NCBI RefSeq assembly: GCF_027533645.1
Contig: NZ_JAQAGY010000013.1
Location: 124,001 to 188,000 of the forward strand
Direction: 5' to 3'
Origin: Paenibacillus caseinilyticus
Lineage (GTDB): Bacteria > Bacillota > Bacilli > Paenibacillales > NBRC-103111
Length of the DNA: 64,000 nt
In this document: positions 41,145 to 49,961 of the stretch, piece after piece
Layout of the letters: each line of letters starts with the position of its first letter
Numbering within the stretch: position 1 is the stretch's first letter
Position numbers and translations under genes: made by a program
The notes under the pieces: generated by a model
What the model saw: the letters and a program-made list of their open reading frames with translations, nothing else
The model's database searches: none
What the model was told of the DNA's origin: nothing

Positions 41145-42017
41145 TCAATATGAAACGCGGTCCGACCGCAGCGCCCTGAACTGAAGAGCTGTCAGCACGG
41201 ACAGCAGGATAAGGAACAGCATGGAGCCGGCCGCCGCCGAACCGAATTTGTAGCTGCCGAACGCCTGGTGGTAGATGTAGGTCGTCAGGATCTCCGTCGC
41301 ATAATTGGGTCCGCCGTCCGTCATCGTAAAGATGAGGTCGAAGGCCTTGAACGACTGGATGGTCGTATAAGCGAGCACGATGGTAGCCGACGGAGCGAGC
41401 AGCGGCCAGGTTACCTTGCGGAAAATCTGCCACCGGCCCCCTCCGTCGATCCGGGCCGCTTCATACAGCTCCGCCGGGATGGAGTGAAGTCCGGCGATGA
41501 AGACGATCATCATCTGGCCGGCATGCGCCCACACCTGCACAGCGGCGATCGAATACAGCGCGATACCCGCATCTCCCGTCCAGCTCAGCGCAAGACTCTC
41601 CAGCCCGGCCTTCTGCAGGCTCAGGTTGAGCAGCCCGATCGACGGATCATACATGAAGCTCCAGATCAGGCCCACGGAGACGGAAGACAGCACCGCGGGG
41701 AAAAAGTACAAGGCGCGCAGCAGCACATGAATCCGGGAGTTGCGTGCGAGCAGCATGGCCAGCCCAAGGGAGAGCAGCGTCTGGAACAGCACGACCACCA
41801 GCATGAACTTTACGTTGTTGAGGAAGGCCTTGCGGAAGACGATGCTCTCCAGCGTGTCCTTATAATTGGCGGCTCCGACCATCCGGTAGGCCGGCGAGAC
41901 GCCGTCCCAATCCGTGAAGGAGTAGAACACACCCGATAAGGTCGGATAGATGAACAGCACGAGGTACAGGAGCGTACCGGGCAGCAGAAACAACCAAAGA
42001 ACGGGTGACTTCCGCAT
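41145..42017 (-). CDS. CUT1 sugar-type ABC permease (MalF-like), sulfonate-linked operon
   Basis: Permease of 290 residues; EAA loop ELYEAARIDGGGRWQIFRKVTWPLLAPSA, helix 1 VLWLFLLPGTLLYLVLFIYP. Starts two bases after the stop of the binding-protein gene, with no clear ribosome binding site of its own, so translation is coupled. Confidence 0.87.
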   Translation of the reverse strand: MRKSPVLWLFLLPGTLLYLVLFIYPTLSGVFYSFTDWDGVSPAYRMVGAANYKDTLESIVFRKAFLNNVKFMLVVVLFQTLLSLGLAMLLARNSRIHVLLRALYFFPAVLSSVSVGLIWSFMYDPSIGLLNLSLQKAGLESLALSWTGDAGIALYSIAAVQVWAHAGQMMIVFIAGLHSIPAELYEAARIDGGGRWQIFRKVTWPLLAPSATIVLAYTTIQSFKAFDLIFTMTDGGPNYATEILTTYIYHQAFGSYKFGSAAAGSMLFLILLSVLTALQFRALRSDRVSY

Positions 42018-42019
42018 CG

Positions 42020-43312
42020 TTATTTCTTAATCTGCTGGTCCACGATCGCCTGGGCTTCCTTGGCCGCATCCTCCGCAGACTTGCCGCCGAGCACGGCTTG
42101 AATCGACCCCGTCACCGCCTTCTGGATCTCCCCGTTCGTGATCGTGAAGCGCGGCTGGAAGATCGTCTTCTTGCCCGACCACTCGCCTGCCGCCAGCAGC
42201 TCCTTCGAGGTGTACTGCACATCTTTAACCGTCACATTCTGGCCGGTCTCATTGGCATACGTGCCCGCCGTTTCCTTGCGGCTCAGGAATTCGAGGAACT
42301 TCTTGGCCTCCGCCGGATGCTTCGACTTGCTGTTCACCGCGAGCAGGAAGGTGCTCGTATGCACGCCCTCGTATCTCGCCTTGTCGGCCGCTGTGGTGAT
42401 CGGCGCGAGCAGCTTCTGCTCCAGGTTCGGGTTCTGCTTCTTATTCTGCGCCAGTTGGTAGGAGCCGCTCGCGAGCATCGCCGCCTTCTCTTGGATGAAC
42501 AGCGCGCCGGCCGCCGCATCCTTCGTGCCGAGCGCATTAGGCTGGAAGTAGCCTTTGTCGTTCAGCTCCTTGAACTGGCTCAGCGTCTTCACCCACCACT
42601 CGTCCGTGAGCTTCGCCTTGCCTTCGCCCACCTGAACGAAGGCGTCGTCACTCGGCAGGTTGTTCATGACCATCGTGTTCATGAACTGCCCGGGCCCGAT
42701 GTCCGCTCCGGCGAAGGCGATCGGAATCACGCCCGCCTCCTTCAGCTTGGCGCACAAGGCCAGGAAGCCGTCCCAGTCCTTCGGAGGGGTCAAGCCGTAT
42801 TTTTCAAAAAGCTTAACGTTATAGATCGGATCGTTATAAACGAGCTGGTAAGGGACAGCGAGCTGCTTGCCGTCCTTCTTGCCTGGGCCGATCAGCGACT
42901 CATTGAAGTTCGAGAGGAAGCTTTCGCCGGACAAATCGCTGAACAGCCCCGCCTTCGCGAGCGCTTCGAACTGGGCTCCCGGCGAGGAAGCGAACACGTC
43001 TCCGCTGGTTCCGTCCGTGAGCTTTGCCTGGGCTCCCGACTGGTACTGGTCGGACGGCATCGTCTGCATCTCGACCTTGATGTTCGGGTTCTCCTGCTGG
43101 AACTTCTCAATGAGACCGTTCAGCGATTTGACATCCTCGCCCCGCCAGTGCAGGAACGAGAGAGTAACCGGACCCGTGGCGGCCGCCTGCTTCCCGTCAC
43201 CGGCCGCAGGAGCCGGCTGGCCTGCCGTGCCGCCTGCGCAGCCGGCAAGCAGCGCGGCAGATGATACGGCTGCAGCCATGAGCAGCGGGGTGACTTTCTT
43301 TTGGATAGGCAT
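42020..43312 (-). CDS. Family 1 binding lipoprotein of the sulfonate-linked CUT1 importer
   Basis: Binding protein of 430 residues. Lipobox AALLAGC-AGG (Cys25), Ala/Pro/Gly linker, then the SBP_bac_1 fold (LSFLHWRGEDVKSLNGLIEKF, LYNDPIYNVKLFEKYGLTPP-like stretch, LFIQEKAAMLASGSY). Directly downstream of an SsuD-like gene (27 bases). In known sulfoquinovose-oxidising operons (SMO type) such a binding protein brings in sulfoquinovose or its glycerol ester; a sulfonated sugar is therefore a reasonable ligand guess. Confidence 0.85.
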   Translation of the reverse strand: MPIQKKVTPLLMAAAVSSAALLAGCAGGTAGQPAPAAGDGKQAAATGPVTLSFLHWRGEDVKSLNGLIEKFQQENPNIKVEMQTMPSDQYQSGAQAKLTDGTSGDVFASSPGAQFEALAKAGLFSDLSGESFLSNFNESLIGPGKKDGKQLAVPYQLVYNDPIYNVKLFEKYGLTPPKDWDGFLALCAKLKEAGVIPIAFAGADIGPGQFMNTMVMNNLPSDDAFVQVGEGKAKLTDEWWVKTLSQFKELNDKGYFQPNALGTKDAAAGALFIQEKAAMLASGSYQLAQNKKQNPNLEQKLLAPITTAADKARYEGVHTSTFLLAVNSKSKHPAEAKKFLEFLSRKETAGTYANETGQNVTVKDVQYTSKELLAAGEWSGKKTIFQPRFTITNGEIQKAVTGSIQAVLGGKSAEDAAKEAQAIVDQQIKK

Positions 43313-43339
43313 GGGGGGTGACCCTCCTCTAATCGTCGG

Positions 43340-44554
43340 TTAGTTGGTTAAGCGTGCTGCGGCCTGCAAGGCAGACCACTTCTTATGGAACAGCGGGAGC
43401 GCTTCGCGCCCGAAGTTCTCGGCTTCCTCCAGATGCGGATAGCCGGACAGGATGAAGGTGCTAACGCCGAGCTGGGCGTATTCCACCAGCCGGTCGGCTA
43501 CCTGGTCTGCGGTCCCGACGATCAGGATGGCGCCTCCCGAGCGGACCTGCGAGAGACCCGTCCACAGATTGGGACCGGCCACGAAACGGTCCTGTCTCGA
43601 TCGCTCTCTCAGCTCATTCTGCCTGCGCTGGTTCGTCGCATCCGTCTGGGCGAACGACTCCTGGGCCTTCTCAAGCAGCTCCGGGGATACCTTGGAGATC
43701 GTCTCCCAAGCCGCAGCCCAGGCTTCTTCCTCGGTATCGCGGACAAGCACCTGGGCCCTCAAGCCGTAGCGCAGCGGTCTGCGCTCGCCCCTCTCCTGCT
43801 CCAGCCCGTCCCGGATGCTCTCGATCTCGGCAATCTGCTCCCGGATCCATTCGTGCGGCTCTCCCCACATCAAGAAGGTGTCCGCATGCTCCACCGCCAC
43901 CCGCTTGGCGATCGGCGAGCTGCCGCCGAGGTAGAACGGCGGATGAGGCTGCTGGACCGTCTGCGGCGCTGCGGCCGGCCGCGTCTGCCGATAATACTTG
44001 CCGCTGAAGAGCGCCTCCCCCTCAGCAGACGCACTGCCGCCGGTGCGGAACTCCGACACCGCCATGCCTTGGGTACCGGACAAGGCCCGCTTCATGACCT
44101 CCATGTATTCGCTGGCCCTCTCGTATCTCTCGTCATGCGCATGAGCCAGCGGGTCGCCGAGCTCCTCCAGATCCTGCACGGAGCTGCCTGTCACGACATT
44201 GATCATGGCGCGGCCTTCCGACAGCACATCCAGCGCTGCCGCCATCCGGGCTGCTAGCACAGGCGCGACAAGCCCCGGCCGTACGGCAACCAGCGGCTTC
44301 AGCGTCCGCGTGTGGCTCATCACCGCCGACCCGACGACCCAGGCGTCGAGGCAGGCTCCGCCGGTCGGGATCAGGACGAACCCGAAGCCGGCCGCCTCCG
44401 CCGTCTGTGCGACCCGAATCATATAATCCAGGGTCGGCTCTCTCTCCGGCGCTACACCCACATAGCGTCCGTCCCCTGCCGTCGGCAGGAACCATCCGAA
44501 GCGGATGTCCTCTTGCAGACCGGTTGTATTCTCTCTATCAGCTTTTTCACTCAC
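43340..44554 (-). CDS. ssuD: SsuD-like FMNH2-dependent alkanesulfonate monooxygenase
   Basis: LLM monooxygenase of 404 residues releasing sulfite from a sulfonate. SsuD/SmoC-type motifs: GWFLPTAGDGRYVG near the start, INVVTGSSVQDLEELGDPLAHAHDERYERASEYM, PPFYLGGSSPIAKRVAVEHADTFLMWGEP, and the end TFILSGYPHLEEAENFGREALPLF. GTG start behind AAGGGGGAAG. First gene of the operon with the CUT1 importer, under a promoter that overlaps the 29-bp sulfur-type element, and divergent from an AraC gene. A flavin reductase (SsuE/SmoA) is not encoded nearby. Confidence 0.88.
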   Translation of the reverse strand: MSEKADRENTTGLQEDIRFGWFLPTAGDGRYVGVAPEREPTLDYMIRVAQTAEAAGFGFVLIPTGGACLDAWVVGSAVMSHTRTLKPLVAVRPGLVAPVLAARMAAALDVLSEGRAMINVVTGSSVQDLEELGDPLAHAHDERYERASEYMEVMKRALSGTQGMAVSEFRTGGSASAEGEALFSGKYYRQTRPAAAPQTVQQPHPPFYLGGSSPIAKRVAVEHADTFLMWGEPHEWIREQIAEIESIRDGLEQERGERRPLRYGLRAQVLVRDTEEEAWAAAWETISKVSPELLEKAQESFAQTDATNQRRQNELRERSRQDRFVAGPNLWTGLSQVRSGGAILIVGTADQVADRLVEYAQLGVSTFILSGYPHLEEAENFGREALPLFHKKWSALQAAARLTN

Positions 44555-44667
44555 ACTGCTTCCCCCTTCCCGGGCTAACCTATGTCTCCAGCTGCCCGGC
44601 AGACGATGTCATCTATGGTAAACCGCTTTACTCTTCCTTGCGCTCTTCTCCGGTTGACCGGCCGCCA

Positions 44668-44716
44668 TATTCCCAACCATACTACTAGGAATAGTTTGCA
44701 TAATAAATCTTAACAA
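44668..44716 (-). promoter_or_regulatory. ssuD promoter overlapped by the 29-bp element
   Basis: Minus strand: TTGTTA (44716-44711), 17 bases, TATTCC (44693-44688). The 29-bp element (plus 44668-44696; TATTCCCAACCATAC then TAGGAATAG) covers the -10 box and start site, so a bound protein would block transcription. Confidence 0.55.
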
Positions 44717-44792
44717 TAGTTTCACTCCGAAGCAATGTCAATTCGTAGCGAGAATTTTTTGTCATTTTGTGGGTATCTATTCCTTAATGCGC

Positions 44793-44821
44793 TTGATCTT
44801 CAGCCGCCTCGCCCCTATGAT
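44793..44821 (+). promoter_or_regulatory. Promoter of the AraC gene
   Basis: TTGATC (44793-44798), 17 bases, TATGAT (44816-44821); the ribosome binding site AAAAGAGG starts 20 bases later. The 44555-44855 gap contains only this and the divergent ssuD promoter. Confidence 0.5.
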
Positions 44822-44855
44822 GAGTTCATATCCTATGGCAAAAAGAGGTCATGCT

Positions 44856-45785
44856 ATGCGAGACAACCTGCGCGAAGACCATCATGAATTCCTGGAGATC
44901 TATCATTTCACACCCTCCGACTACGAAAAGTCGGGAGCGGCATGGCCTCTGCGGATCGGTTATAATGAAGCCAAACCGAACTACCATATCGGCCCACGGA
45001 CCACGCCTTATTATTATCTGCTCGTTGTACTCGAAGGCCGGGGGACCTTCCACCAGAACGGGCAATCCTACGCTCTTCGGCCCGGCGACCTGTTCTGCCT
45101 CTTCCCCCAGATCACCCATGAATACTACACGGTACCGGAAGAACCGCTGCGCAAAATATTCTTCGCCTTCGACGGCAAAGGCGCCCCGAGTCTGCTCGCG
45201 CGTCTCGGACTGCACGAAGAGCAGCCGCATTCGGCAGGCGCCGCCGACAAAGAGGCCGTCAAGCTCCTCCGGAGCTTCCTCGATCTGTCGGGCCGCAGCG
45301 GCAGCCCGTCCGGCCGCCGGTTGACTGATTTGGCACGGCTTCAATACCTGCACGGCATCTTCGATCTGCTGTCGGTCCATACGGCGGACCCGAATGTAAG
45401 CGAGAACCGCAGCGGCGTGGCGTGGCTTCAGCGGGGCAAAGAATATCTCGAGCTCCATTATGCGGACGGCATCACGGTCGAACGCGCGGCGGACTATGTC
45501 GGCGTGGAGCGGACCCACTTTTCCAAACGGTTCCGCCAAACGTTCGGCCTGCCGCCCGTACAATACCTGCAGGAGCTTAAGATGAAAGAAGCCCAGCATC
45601 TGCTCGAGCATACGGGCTATGCGTTATCGGAGATCGCTCATTCGGTCGGATACCCCGACCTGTTCTCTTTCTCGAAGGCGTATAAGAAGTGGACCGGTCT
45701 GTCGCCGAAGGCATACCGCGCGGAAAGATTGGCGCGAAGCGGGCAGGGGGCTGCGCATGGAGGAACAGATGCGCCGGAACAATGA
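44856..45785 (+). CDS. AraC family regulator with cupin sensor domain
   Basis: Regulator of 309 residues. N-terminal AraC-binding cupin (YYYLLVVLEGRGTFHQNGQ, LRPGDLFCLFPQITHEYY, about residues 50-95) and C-terminal double helix-turn-helix (GITVERAADYVGVERTHFSKRFRQ and LSEIAHSVGYPDLFSFSKAYKKWTGLSPKAYR). ATG at 44856 has AAAAGAGG seven bases upstream. Cupin AraC proteins commonly sense sugars and activate the neighbouring CUT1 importer, which fits the divergent ssuD-importer operon. Confidence 0.87.
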   Translation: MRDNLREDHHEFLEIYHFTPSDYEKSGAAWPLRIGYNEAKPNYHIGPRTTPYYYLLVVLEGRGTFHQNGQSYALRPGDLFCLFPQITHEYYTVPEEPLRKIFFAFDGKGAPSLLARLGLHEEQPHSAGAADKEAVKLLRSFLDLSGRSGSPSGRRLTDLARLQYLHGIFDLLSVHTADPNVSENRSGVAWLQRGKEYLELHYADGITVERAADYVGVERTHFSKRFRQTFGLPPVQYLQELKMKEAQHLLEHTGYALSEIAHSVGYPDLFSFSKAYKKWTGLSPKAYRAERLARSGQGAAHGGTDAPEQ

Positions 45786-45859
45786 TAGCGGAAGAAATGA
45801 GACCATAGCCTTTTGAAAAATAGCATGGAAGCGATTGTTTACTCTTTTGAGTCTCCAGG

Positions 45860-45901
45860 AGTGTCGGCGAAGTCACCAGGACTTTTCGGCACTTTATTTT
45901 T
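45860..45901 (+). terminator. Terminator of the AraC gene
   Basis: AGTGTCG (45860-45866) pairs with CGGCACT (45887-45893), inner AAGT/ACTT, followed by TTATTTTT. Confidence 0.7.
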
Positions 45902-46015
45902 ATATGGCGGCCCCCTTATGCCCCGTGGTAAAATATTCCATAAACCATTCCGCTGAATTTTCATTTATTTTGGTGATTGGAAAGCAGCCAAATCTAACGC
46001 AAGGGACTTGGTATT

Positions 46016-46390
46016 ATGGCAAAAAGTTATAGTGACCTGAACCATTCAGAACGCAAGCTGCAAAAAATATCTATCATCTCTTTCGGTTTACAATTTGGCC
46101 CCCTATTCGGATATTCACTTAACAAAGACATGTATTATATTTGGCTGGTGCTCACCTTTATTGGCAGCTTATCTATGCTAATCAAGCTAAGGTGGATTAG
46201 ACCAAAGCTTCGGTACAGAACGATCATGTATGAGATTATTCTGACTGCATTATTAATCGTATGGCTTTTCTCCGAATCCATCAGCGTACCGATCATCATA
46301 AAACAACTGCTGTTTTTTATTGTTCTTGCAGCGGCAGGTTACCGTTATTTCAATTTGCTATATGAGGGTCACCTCGCGAAGAATGATTGA
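46016..46390 (+). CDS. Small four-helix membrane protein of unknown function
   Basis: A 124-residue integral membrane protein with helices near residues 20-33, 38-57, 67-86 and 90-110 and charged loops (KLRWIRPKLRYRT). ATG has AAGGGA nine bases upstream. Its base composition is clearly more AT-rich than all neighbours, as is the DNA before it, hinting at recent acquisition. I do not recognise a family. Confidence 0.6.
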   Translation: MAKSYSDLNHSERKLQKISIISFGLQFGPLFGYSLNKDMYYIWLVLTFIGSLSMLIKLRWIRPKLRYRTIMYEIILTALLIVWLFSESISVPIIIKQLLFFIVLAAAGYRYFNLLYEGHLAKND

Positions 46391-46469
46391 ATTCAAAATG
46401 AGGCCGTTGGGGATGCAGCGCTGACTAAAAAAACGGCGTTGTTCGCATACTCGCAGGACTCAAACGCAA

Positions 46470-46500
46470 CAAAAAAACCACGCCGTCACTGGCGTGGTAC
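46470..46500 (-). terminator. Terminator downstream of the rhodanese gene
   Basis: ACCACGCC (46477-46484) / GGCGTGGT (46491-46498); minus-strand run of seven T (plus A run 46471-46477). It lies about 90 bases past the rhodanese stop. Confidence 0.75.
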
Positions 46501-46590
46501 TACTGCCGAGTTCCCTCTGAATCTTGCTGGAGCTGCAAAAATACACCGTCAGTTCACTGTACTTATAGCTGGCGGGACTCCCGCCTCCTC

Positions 46591-47505
46591 CTACAGTTCG
46601 ACCTCTGTATCCTCCGCATTGCCCCATTCATCCCAGGAACCTTCATACGGCCTCACATCCTCATACCCAAGCAGACGAAGCACAAAATAAGTATGCGCCC
46701 CCCGCTGGTTGGACTGGCAGTGCGGCACAATCACCTCATCTTGGCGTACGCCGGCTTCCTCGAACTCCTGCAGCAGCTGCCCGGCAGGCTTGAAACGGAC
46801 TACGCCGTTGGCGTCAGGAGGCAGCAGGGAATCCTTCCACTCCCGGTGGACGGCTCCGGGGATATGCCCCCCTTTGCGGTTATTCCGCGTGTCCTCGCCG
46901 GTGTATTCTTCGCGCGACCGCGTATCGAGAATGACGGCGCCTTCCAGCCCGGCTTGGATGCGCTCCTTGGTCGCGACCTTGCGTTCATCCAGGACCAGCG
47001 CCGCAATCGAACCCGCTCCGGCAGTTGGGGCGTCGGTGGACACCGCATTTCCCGCTGCCTTCCACGCGGCAAATCCGCCGTGCAGCACCTTGACCCGGTC
47101 CAGCCAGCCGAAGGCTTCCAGCACATAGAACACACGGGCCGCCGTCACGCCGCCGCCATCGTCGTAGACGACAACCGTGCTGCCGTCCCGGACGCCGCTT
47201 GCGGAGAGCGCCTCCCCTACGGCTTCAGCGGAAGCGAAGGCGCGTCCAGACGCGTCTTTCAGCTTTTTGACATCAAGCCAAATTGCCCCGGGGATATGCC
47301 CCTCCTCGTATCCTTTGCTTCTGGCATCCAAGATCACGATATCCGGCGACGCCGCTTGATCCTCTACCCACTGCGCCTCAACCAGCAGGTGAGCATTCGG
47401 ATAAGATGAAGCTGGGCTTCCCTGCGCCTCCTTGATCCCATTCTCGTTTGCATACGTCCCATTGTTCAGTGCCGCATCGGTCTGAAGCCCACTCTCTTGG
47501 GTCAT
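46591..47505 (-). CDS. Two-domain rhodanese (thiosulfate/3-mercaptopyruvate sulfurtransferase)
   Basis: Sulfurtransferase of 304 residues with an inactive first rhodanese domain (about 38-155) and a catalytic second one (180-300). The active Cys263 is in PHCQSNQRGAHT; CRYG and GSWDEWGN-type family positions are present as GSWDEWGNAE. It moves sulfane sulfur from thiosulfate or mercaptopyruvate to a thiophilic acceptor. AAGGGAG precedes the ATG. It closes the S-alkylcysteine/cystine region and would handle released sulfur. Confidence 0.88.
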   Translation of the reverse strand: MTQESGLQTDAALNNGTYANENGIKEAQGSPASSYPNAHLLVEAQWVEDQAASPDIVILDARSKGYEEGHIPGAIWLDVKKLKDASGRAFASAEAVGEALSASGVRDGSTVVVYDDGGGVTAARVFYVLEAFGWLDRVKVLHGGFAAWKAAGNAVSTDAPTAGAGSIAALVLDERKVATKERIQAGLEGAVILDTRSREEYTGEDTRNNRKGGHIPGAVHREWKDSLLPPDANGVVRFKPAGQLLQEFEEAGVRQDEVIVPHCQSNQRGAHTYFVLRLLGYEDVRPYEGSWDEWGNAEDTEVEL

Positions 47506-47541
47506 GGTTCATTCACTCCCTTCTATTGCCATCGTACAACA

Positions 47542-48852
47542 TTAGAGCCGGCCCAGCCCCAGATTCTCCCTCAGCGTCCGGCCGGTATAGCGCTCAGGGA
47601 ACAGTCCCCGACGCTGCAGCTCGGGCACGACGAGCTCCAGGAAGGCTTCTACGCCGCCGAAGGCAAGCTGCGGCATCACATTGAAGCCGTCCGCTGCCCC
47701 GCCGAGGAACCAGGCTTCCATCACGTCCGCCACCTGCCGGGGCGTACCCGTGACACTGAGCTGCCCGCTGCCCGACCAGTATTGGTGCACGAACTCCCGG
47801 ATCGTCAGCGCTTCGCGGCTTGTGATCTTGCGGACCAGGGCGTGGAACGATTGATAGGCATTCACTTCGTGCGGCTCCGGCAGCGCGGGGAACGGATCGT
47901 CCAGCGAGTACGCGGAGAAGTCCATCCCGAGCAGGTTGGACAGCGACATGACGGAGCGCTCCACGGAGATGATCGCGCGGAGCTCCGCCGCTCTCTGCCC
48001 GGCTTGCGCCTCGGTGGCTCCCACGGTGACGAGAATCCCGGGCAGCACCTTGATGCTATCCGGGCTGCGGCCGGCCTCGGACGTGCGCTCCTTGATGTCC
48101 CGGTAGAACTCCCGGGCTTCCTCGAGCGTCGGCTGCACCGTGAAGATCATCTCGGCGTACCGGGCCGCCAGGTCCCGGCCCTCTTCCGATGCGCCGGCCT
48201 GCACGAGCAGCGGCCTGCCCTGCGGACAGCGGATGGCGTTCAGCGCGCCGCGGACGGAGAAATGCGTGCCTTCATGGAAGATGTCGTGCACCTTGGCCGG
48301 GTCGGCGTAGACGCCCGCCGCCTTATCCTGCACCAAGGCATCTTCCTCCCAGCTCTCCCACAGCTTCAGGACTACCTCCGTGAACTCCCGGGCCCGTTCG
48401 TAGCGGAAGGCGTGAGGAGGCAGGCTGCTCAGCCCGAAGTTATACGCCGTCCGCTCGACCCCGGTCGTGACGATATTCCATCCGGCCCGCCCGCCGCTGA
48501 TCGCATCCAGCGAGGAGAAGAAGCGGGCCGTAGGATACGGCTCCCCGAACGTCGTAGACGCTGTAGCGATCAGCCCGATATGCTCCGTGACGGAAGCGAT
48601 GGAGGACAACAGCGTCAGCGGTTCGAAGCTGAGGATCGGCCCGTGGCGCACGGCCTCGACTTCGACGGACAGGCCGTCCGCCAGGAACAGCGAGTCGATC
48701 CGCGCCTGCTCGGCCAGCCGGGCCAGCCGATGGTAATGGCGGATATCGTGAATCTCCTCCAGCCGGGTATCCGGATGGCGCCAGGCGCCGCGGTGGGAGC
48801 CGGCCGGGCTCAGGAGCAGGTTCAGAATCATTCTTTTGCCGCAAGTCCCCAT
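47542..48852 (-). CDS. ytnJ: NtaA/SnaA/DszA-family FMNH2-dependent monooxygenase (YtnJ/CmoJ-like)
   Basis: LLM monooxygenase of 436 residues. NtaA-type signs: NLLLSPAGSHRGAWRHPDT, HYHRLARLAEQARIDSLFLAD, FSSLDAISGGRAGWNIVTT, RYERAREFTEVVLKLW and the end GGADGFNVMPQLAFGGVEAF. In B. subtilis the relative YtnJ (CmoJ) cuts the C-S bond of N-acetyl S-alkylcysteine sulfoxide. Gene order here (GNAT, M20 deacetylase, second LLM enzyme, TcyLMN importer) supports that role. ATG 48852, eight bases after the preceding stop. Confidence 0.83.
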   Translation of the reverse strand: MGTCGKRMILNLLLSPAGSHRGAWRHPDTRLEEIHDIRHYHRLARLAEQARIDSLFLADGLSVEVEAVRHGPILSFEPLTLLSSIASVTEHIGLIATASTTFGEPYPTARFFSSLDAISGGRAGWNIVTTGVERTAYNFGLSSLPPHAFRYERAREFTEVVLKLWESWEEDALVQDKAAGVYADPAKVHDIFHEGTHFSVRGALNAIRCPQGRPLLVQAGASEEGRDLAARYAEMIFTVQPTLEEAREFYRDIKERTSEAGRSPDSIKVLPGILVTVGATEAQAGQRAAELRAIISVERSVMSLSNLLGMDFSAYSLDDPFPALPEPHEVNAYQSFHALVRKITSREALTIREFVHQYWSGSGQLSVTGTPRQVADVMEAWFLGGAADGFNVMPQLAFGGVEAFLELVVPELQRRGLFPERYTGRTLRENLGLGRL

Positions 48853-48860
48853 GAACCCTG

Positions 48861-49919
48861 TCACCCCCTCTGTACGGCGGGAGTCCGCAGGTCCCATACC
48901 GTGCTCGGAATCTCCCGGCGGAGCACCGGAATCACCTCTTCCGAGAACCGGTGCAGCTGCTCCTGCTGCTCCGCCTCGGATAAGCCATCCACACTGATGC
49001 TCAGCACGCTGTGTCCGAAGGCGGCATGGTAACCCAGAATCTTCTCGATCACCCGCTCCGGGCTGCCCACCAGGATCGGCCCGTTCGCCATCTGATCTTC
49101 GAGGTCCTTGAACGGGGACTGGTTATGCTGCGCGGAGGCCGTCGCCTGCATGGCGTCATAGTAGGGACGGAACCGCCGGCGCGCCTCCTCGCACGTATCC
49201 GCCAGATACAGGCTGCCCGCTCCCGCTCCGACCGCATCCTTCGGATCGCGCCCATAATAGGCCCACCGCTCCCGGTAATGGTCGATCAGCGCCTTATACT
49301 TGGCCTTGGGATGAAAGGTGTTCGAGGAGAAAATCGGCTCCCCGTACCTCGCCGCGAGCTCGGTGGACAGCGGACTCGAGGCGCTGCCATGCCACACGGG
49401 AATCGGCTGCTGCAGCGGCCTCGGCTGGGTGGTGACGCCGCCAAGGGGCGGACGGTAGCGTCCTTCCCAGTGCACGTCTTCCTCATCCCACAAGCGCCGC
49501 AGGAGCGCATACCGTTCGGCCATCGATTCCCACTGCTCTTCTTCGGTGATCCCGAAGAGCGGATAATGGCGCGGGTCGTTGCCTTTGCCGATGATCATCT
49601 CGAGCCTCCCGCCGCAGAGGTGGTCCAAGGTGGCATAATCCTCGGCCACGCGGACCGGGTCCAGCACGCTGAGCACGGTGACCGTCGTCAACAGCCGGAT
49701 GCGCTCCGTTCTCGCCGCTATGGCGGTGAGGAGGAGCGGCGGCGACGAGGAGAGGAACGGAGCGCCGTGACGCTCCCCCACCCCATAAGCGTCGAAGCCC
49801 AGCCGCTCGGCAAGCTCCGCCTGCCGGATCACGTTCTCCAGCTTCTGTCCGGCAGTGAAGGATTCCCCGGTAACCGCGTTCGGCAGATTCATCACGAGAC
49901 TGAACAAAGCAAATTTCAT
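48861..49919 (-). CDS. ytmO: LLM flavin-dependent monooxygenase (YtmO/CmoO-like)
   Basis: Luciferase-fold monooxygenase of 352 residues: FALFSLVMNLPN, AERLGFDAYGVGERHG, LTTVTVLSVLDPVRVAEDYATLDHLCGGRLEMIIGKG, and PIPVWHGSASSPLSTELAARYGEPIF. In B. subtilis YtmO (CmoO) oxidises the sulfur of N-acetyl S-alkylcysteine to the sulfoxide before YtnJ acts; the two genes are adjacent here as well. Eight bases separate it from the NtaA-like gene. Confidence 0.8.
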   Translation of the reverse strand: MKFALFSLVMNLPNAVTGESFTAGQKLENVIRQAELAERLGFDAYGVGERHGAPFLSSSPPLLLTAIAARTERIRLLTTVTVLSVLDPVRVAEDYATLDHLCGGRLEMIIGKGNDPRHYPLFGITEEEQWESMAERYALLRRLWDEEDVHWEGRYRPPLGGVTTQPRPLQQPIPVWHGSASSPLSTELAARYGEPIFSSNTFHPKAKYKALIDHYRERWAYYGRDPKDAVGAGAGSLYLADTCEEARRRFRPYYDAMQATASAQHNQSPFKDLEDQMANGPILVGSPERVIEKILGYHAAFGHSVLSISVDGLSEAEQQEQLHRFSEEVIPVLRREIPSTVWDLRTPAVQRG

Positions 49920-49961
49920 GCGGCCCCTGCTCCCTTCGCGGATCGTCTTCTTATGATCTGG

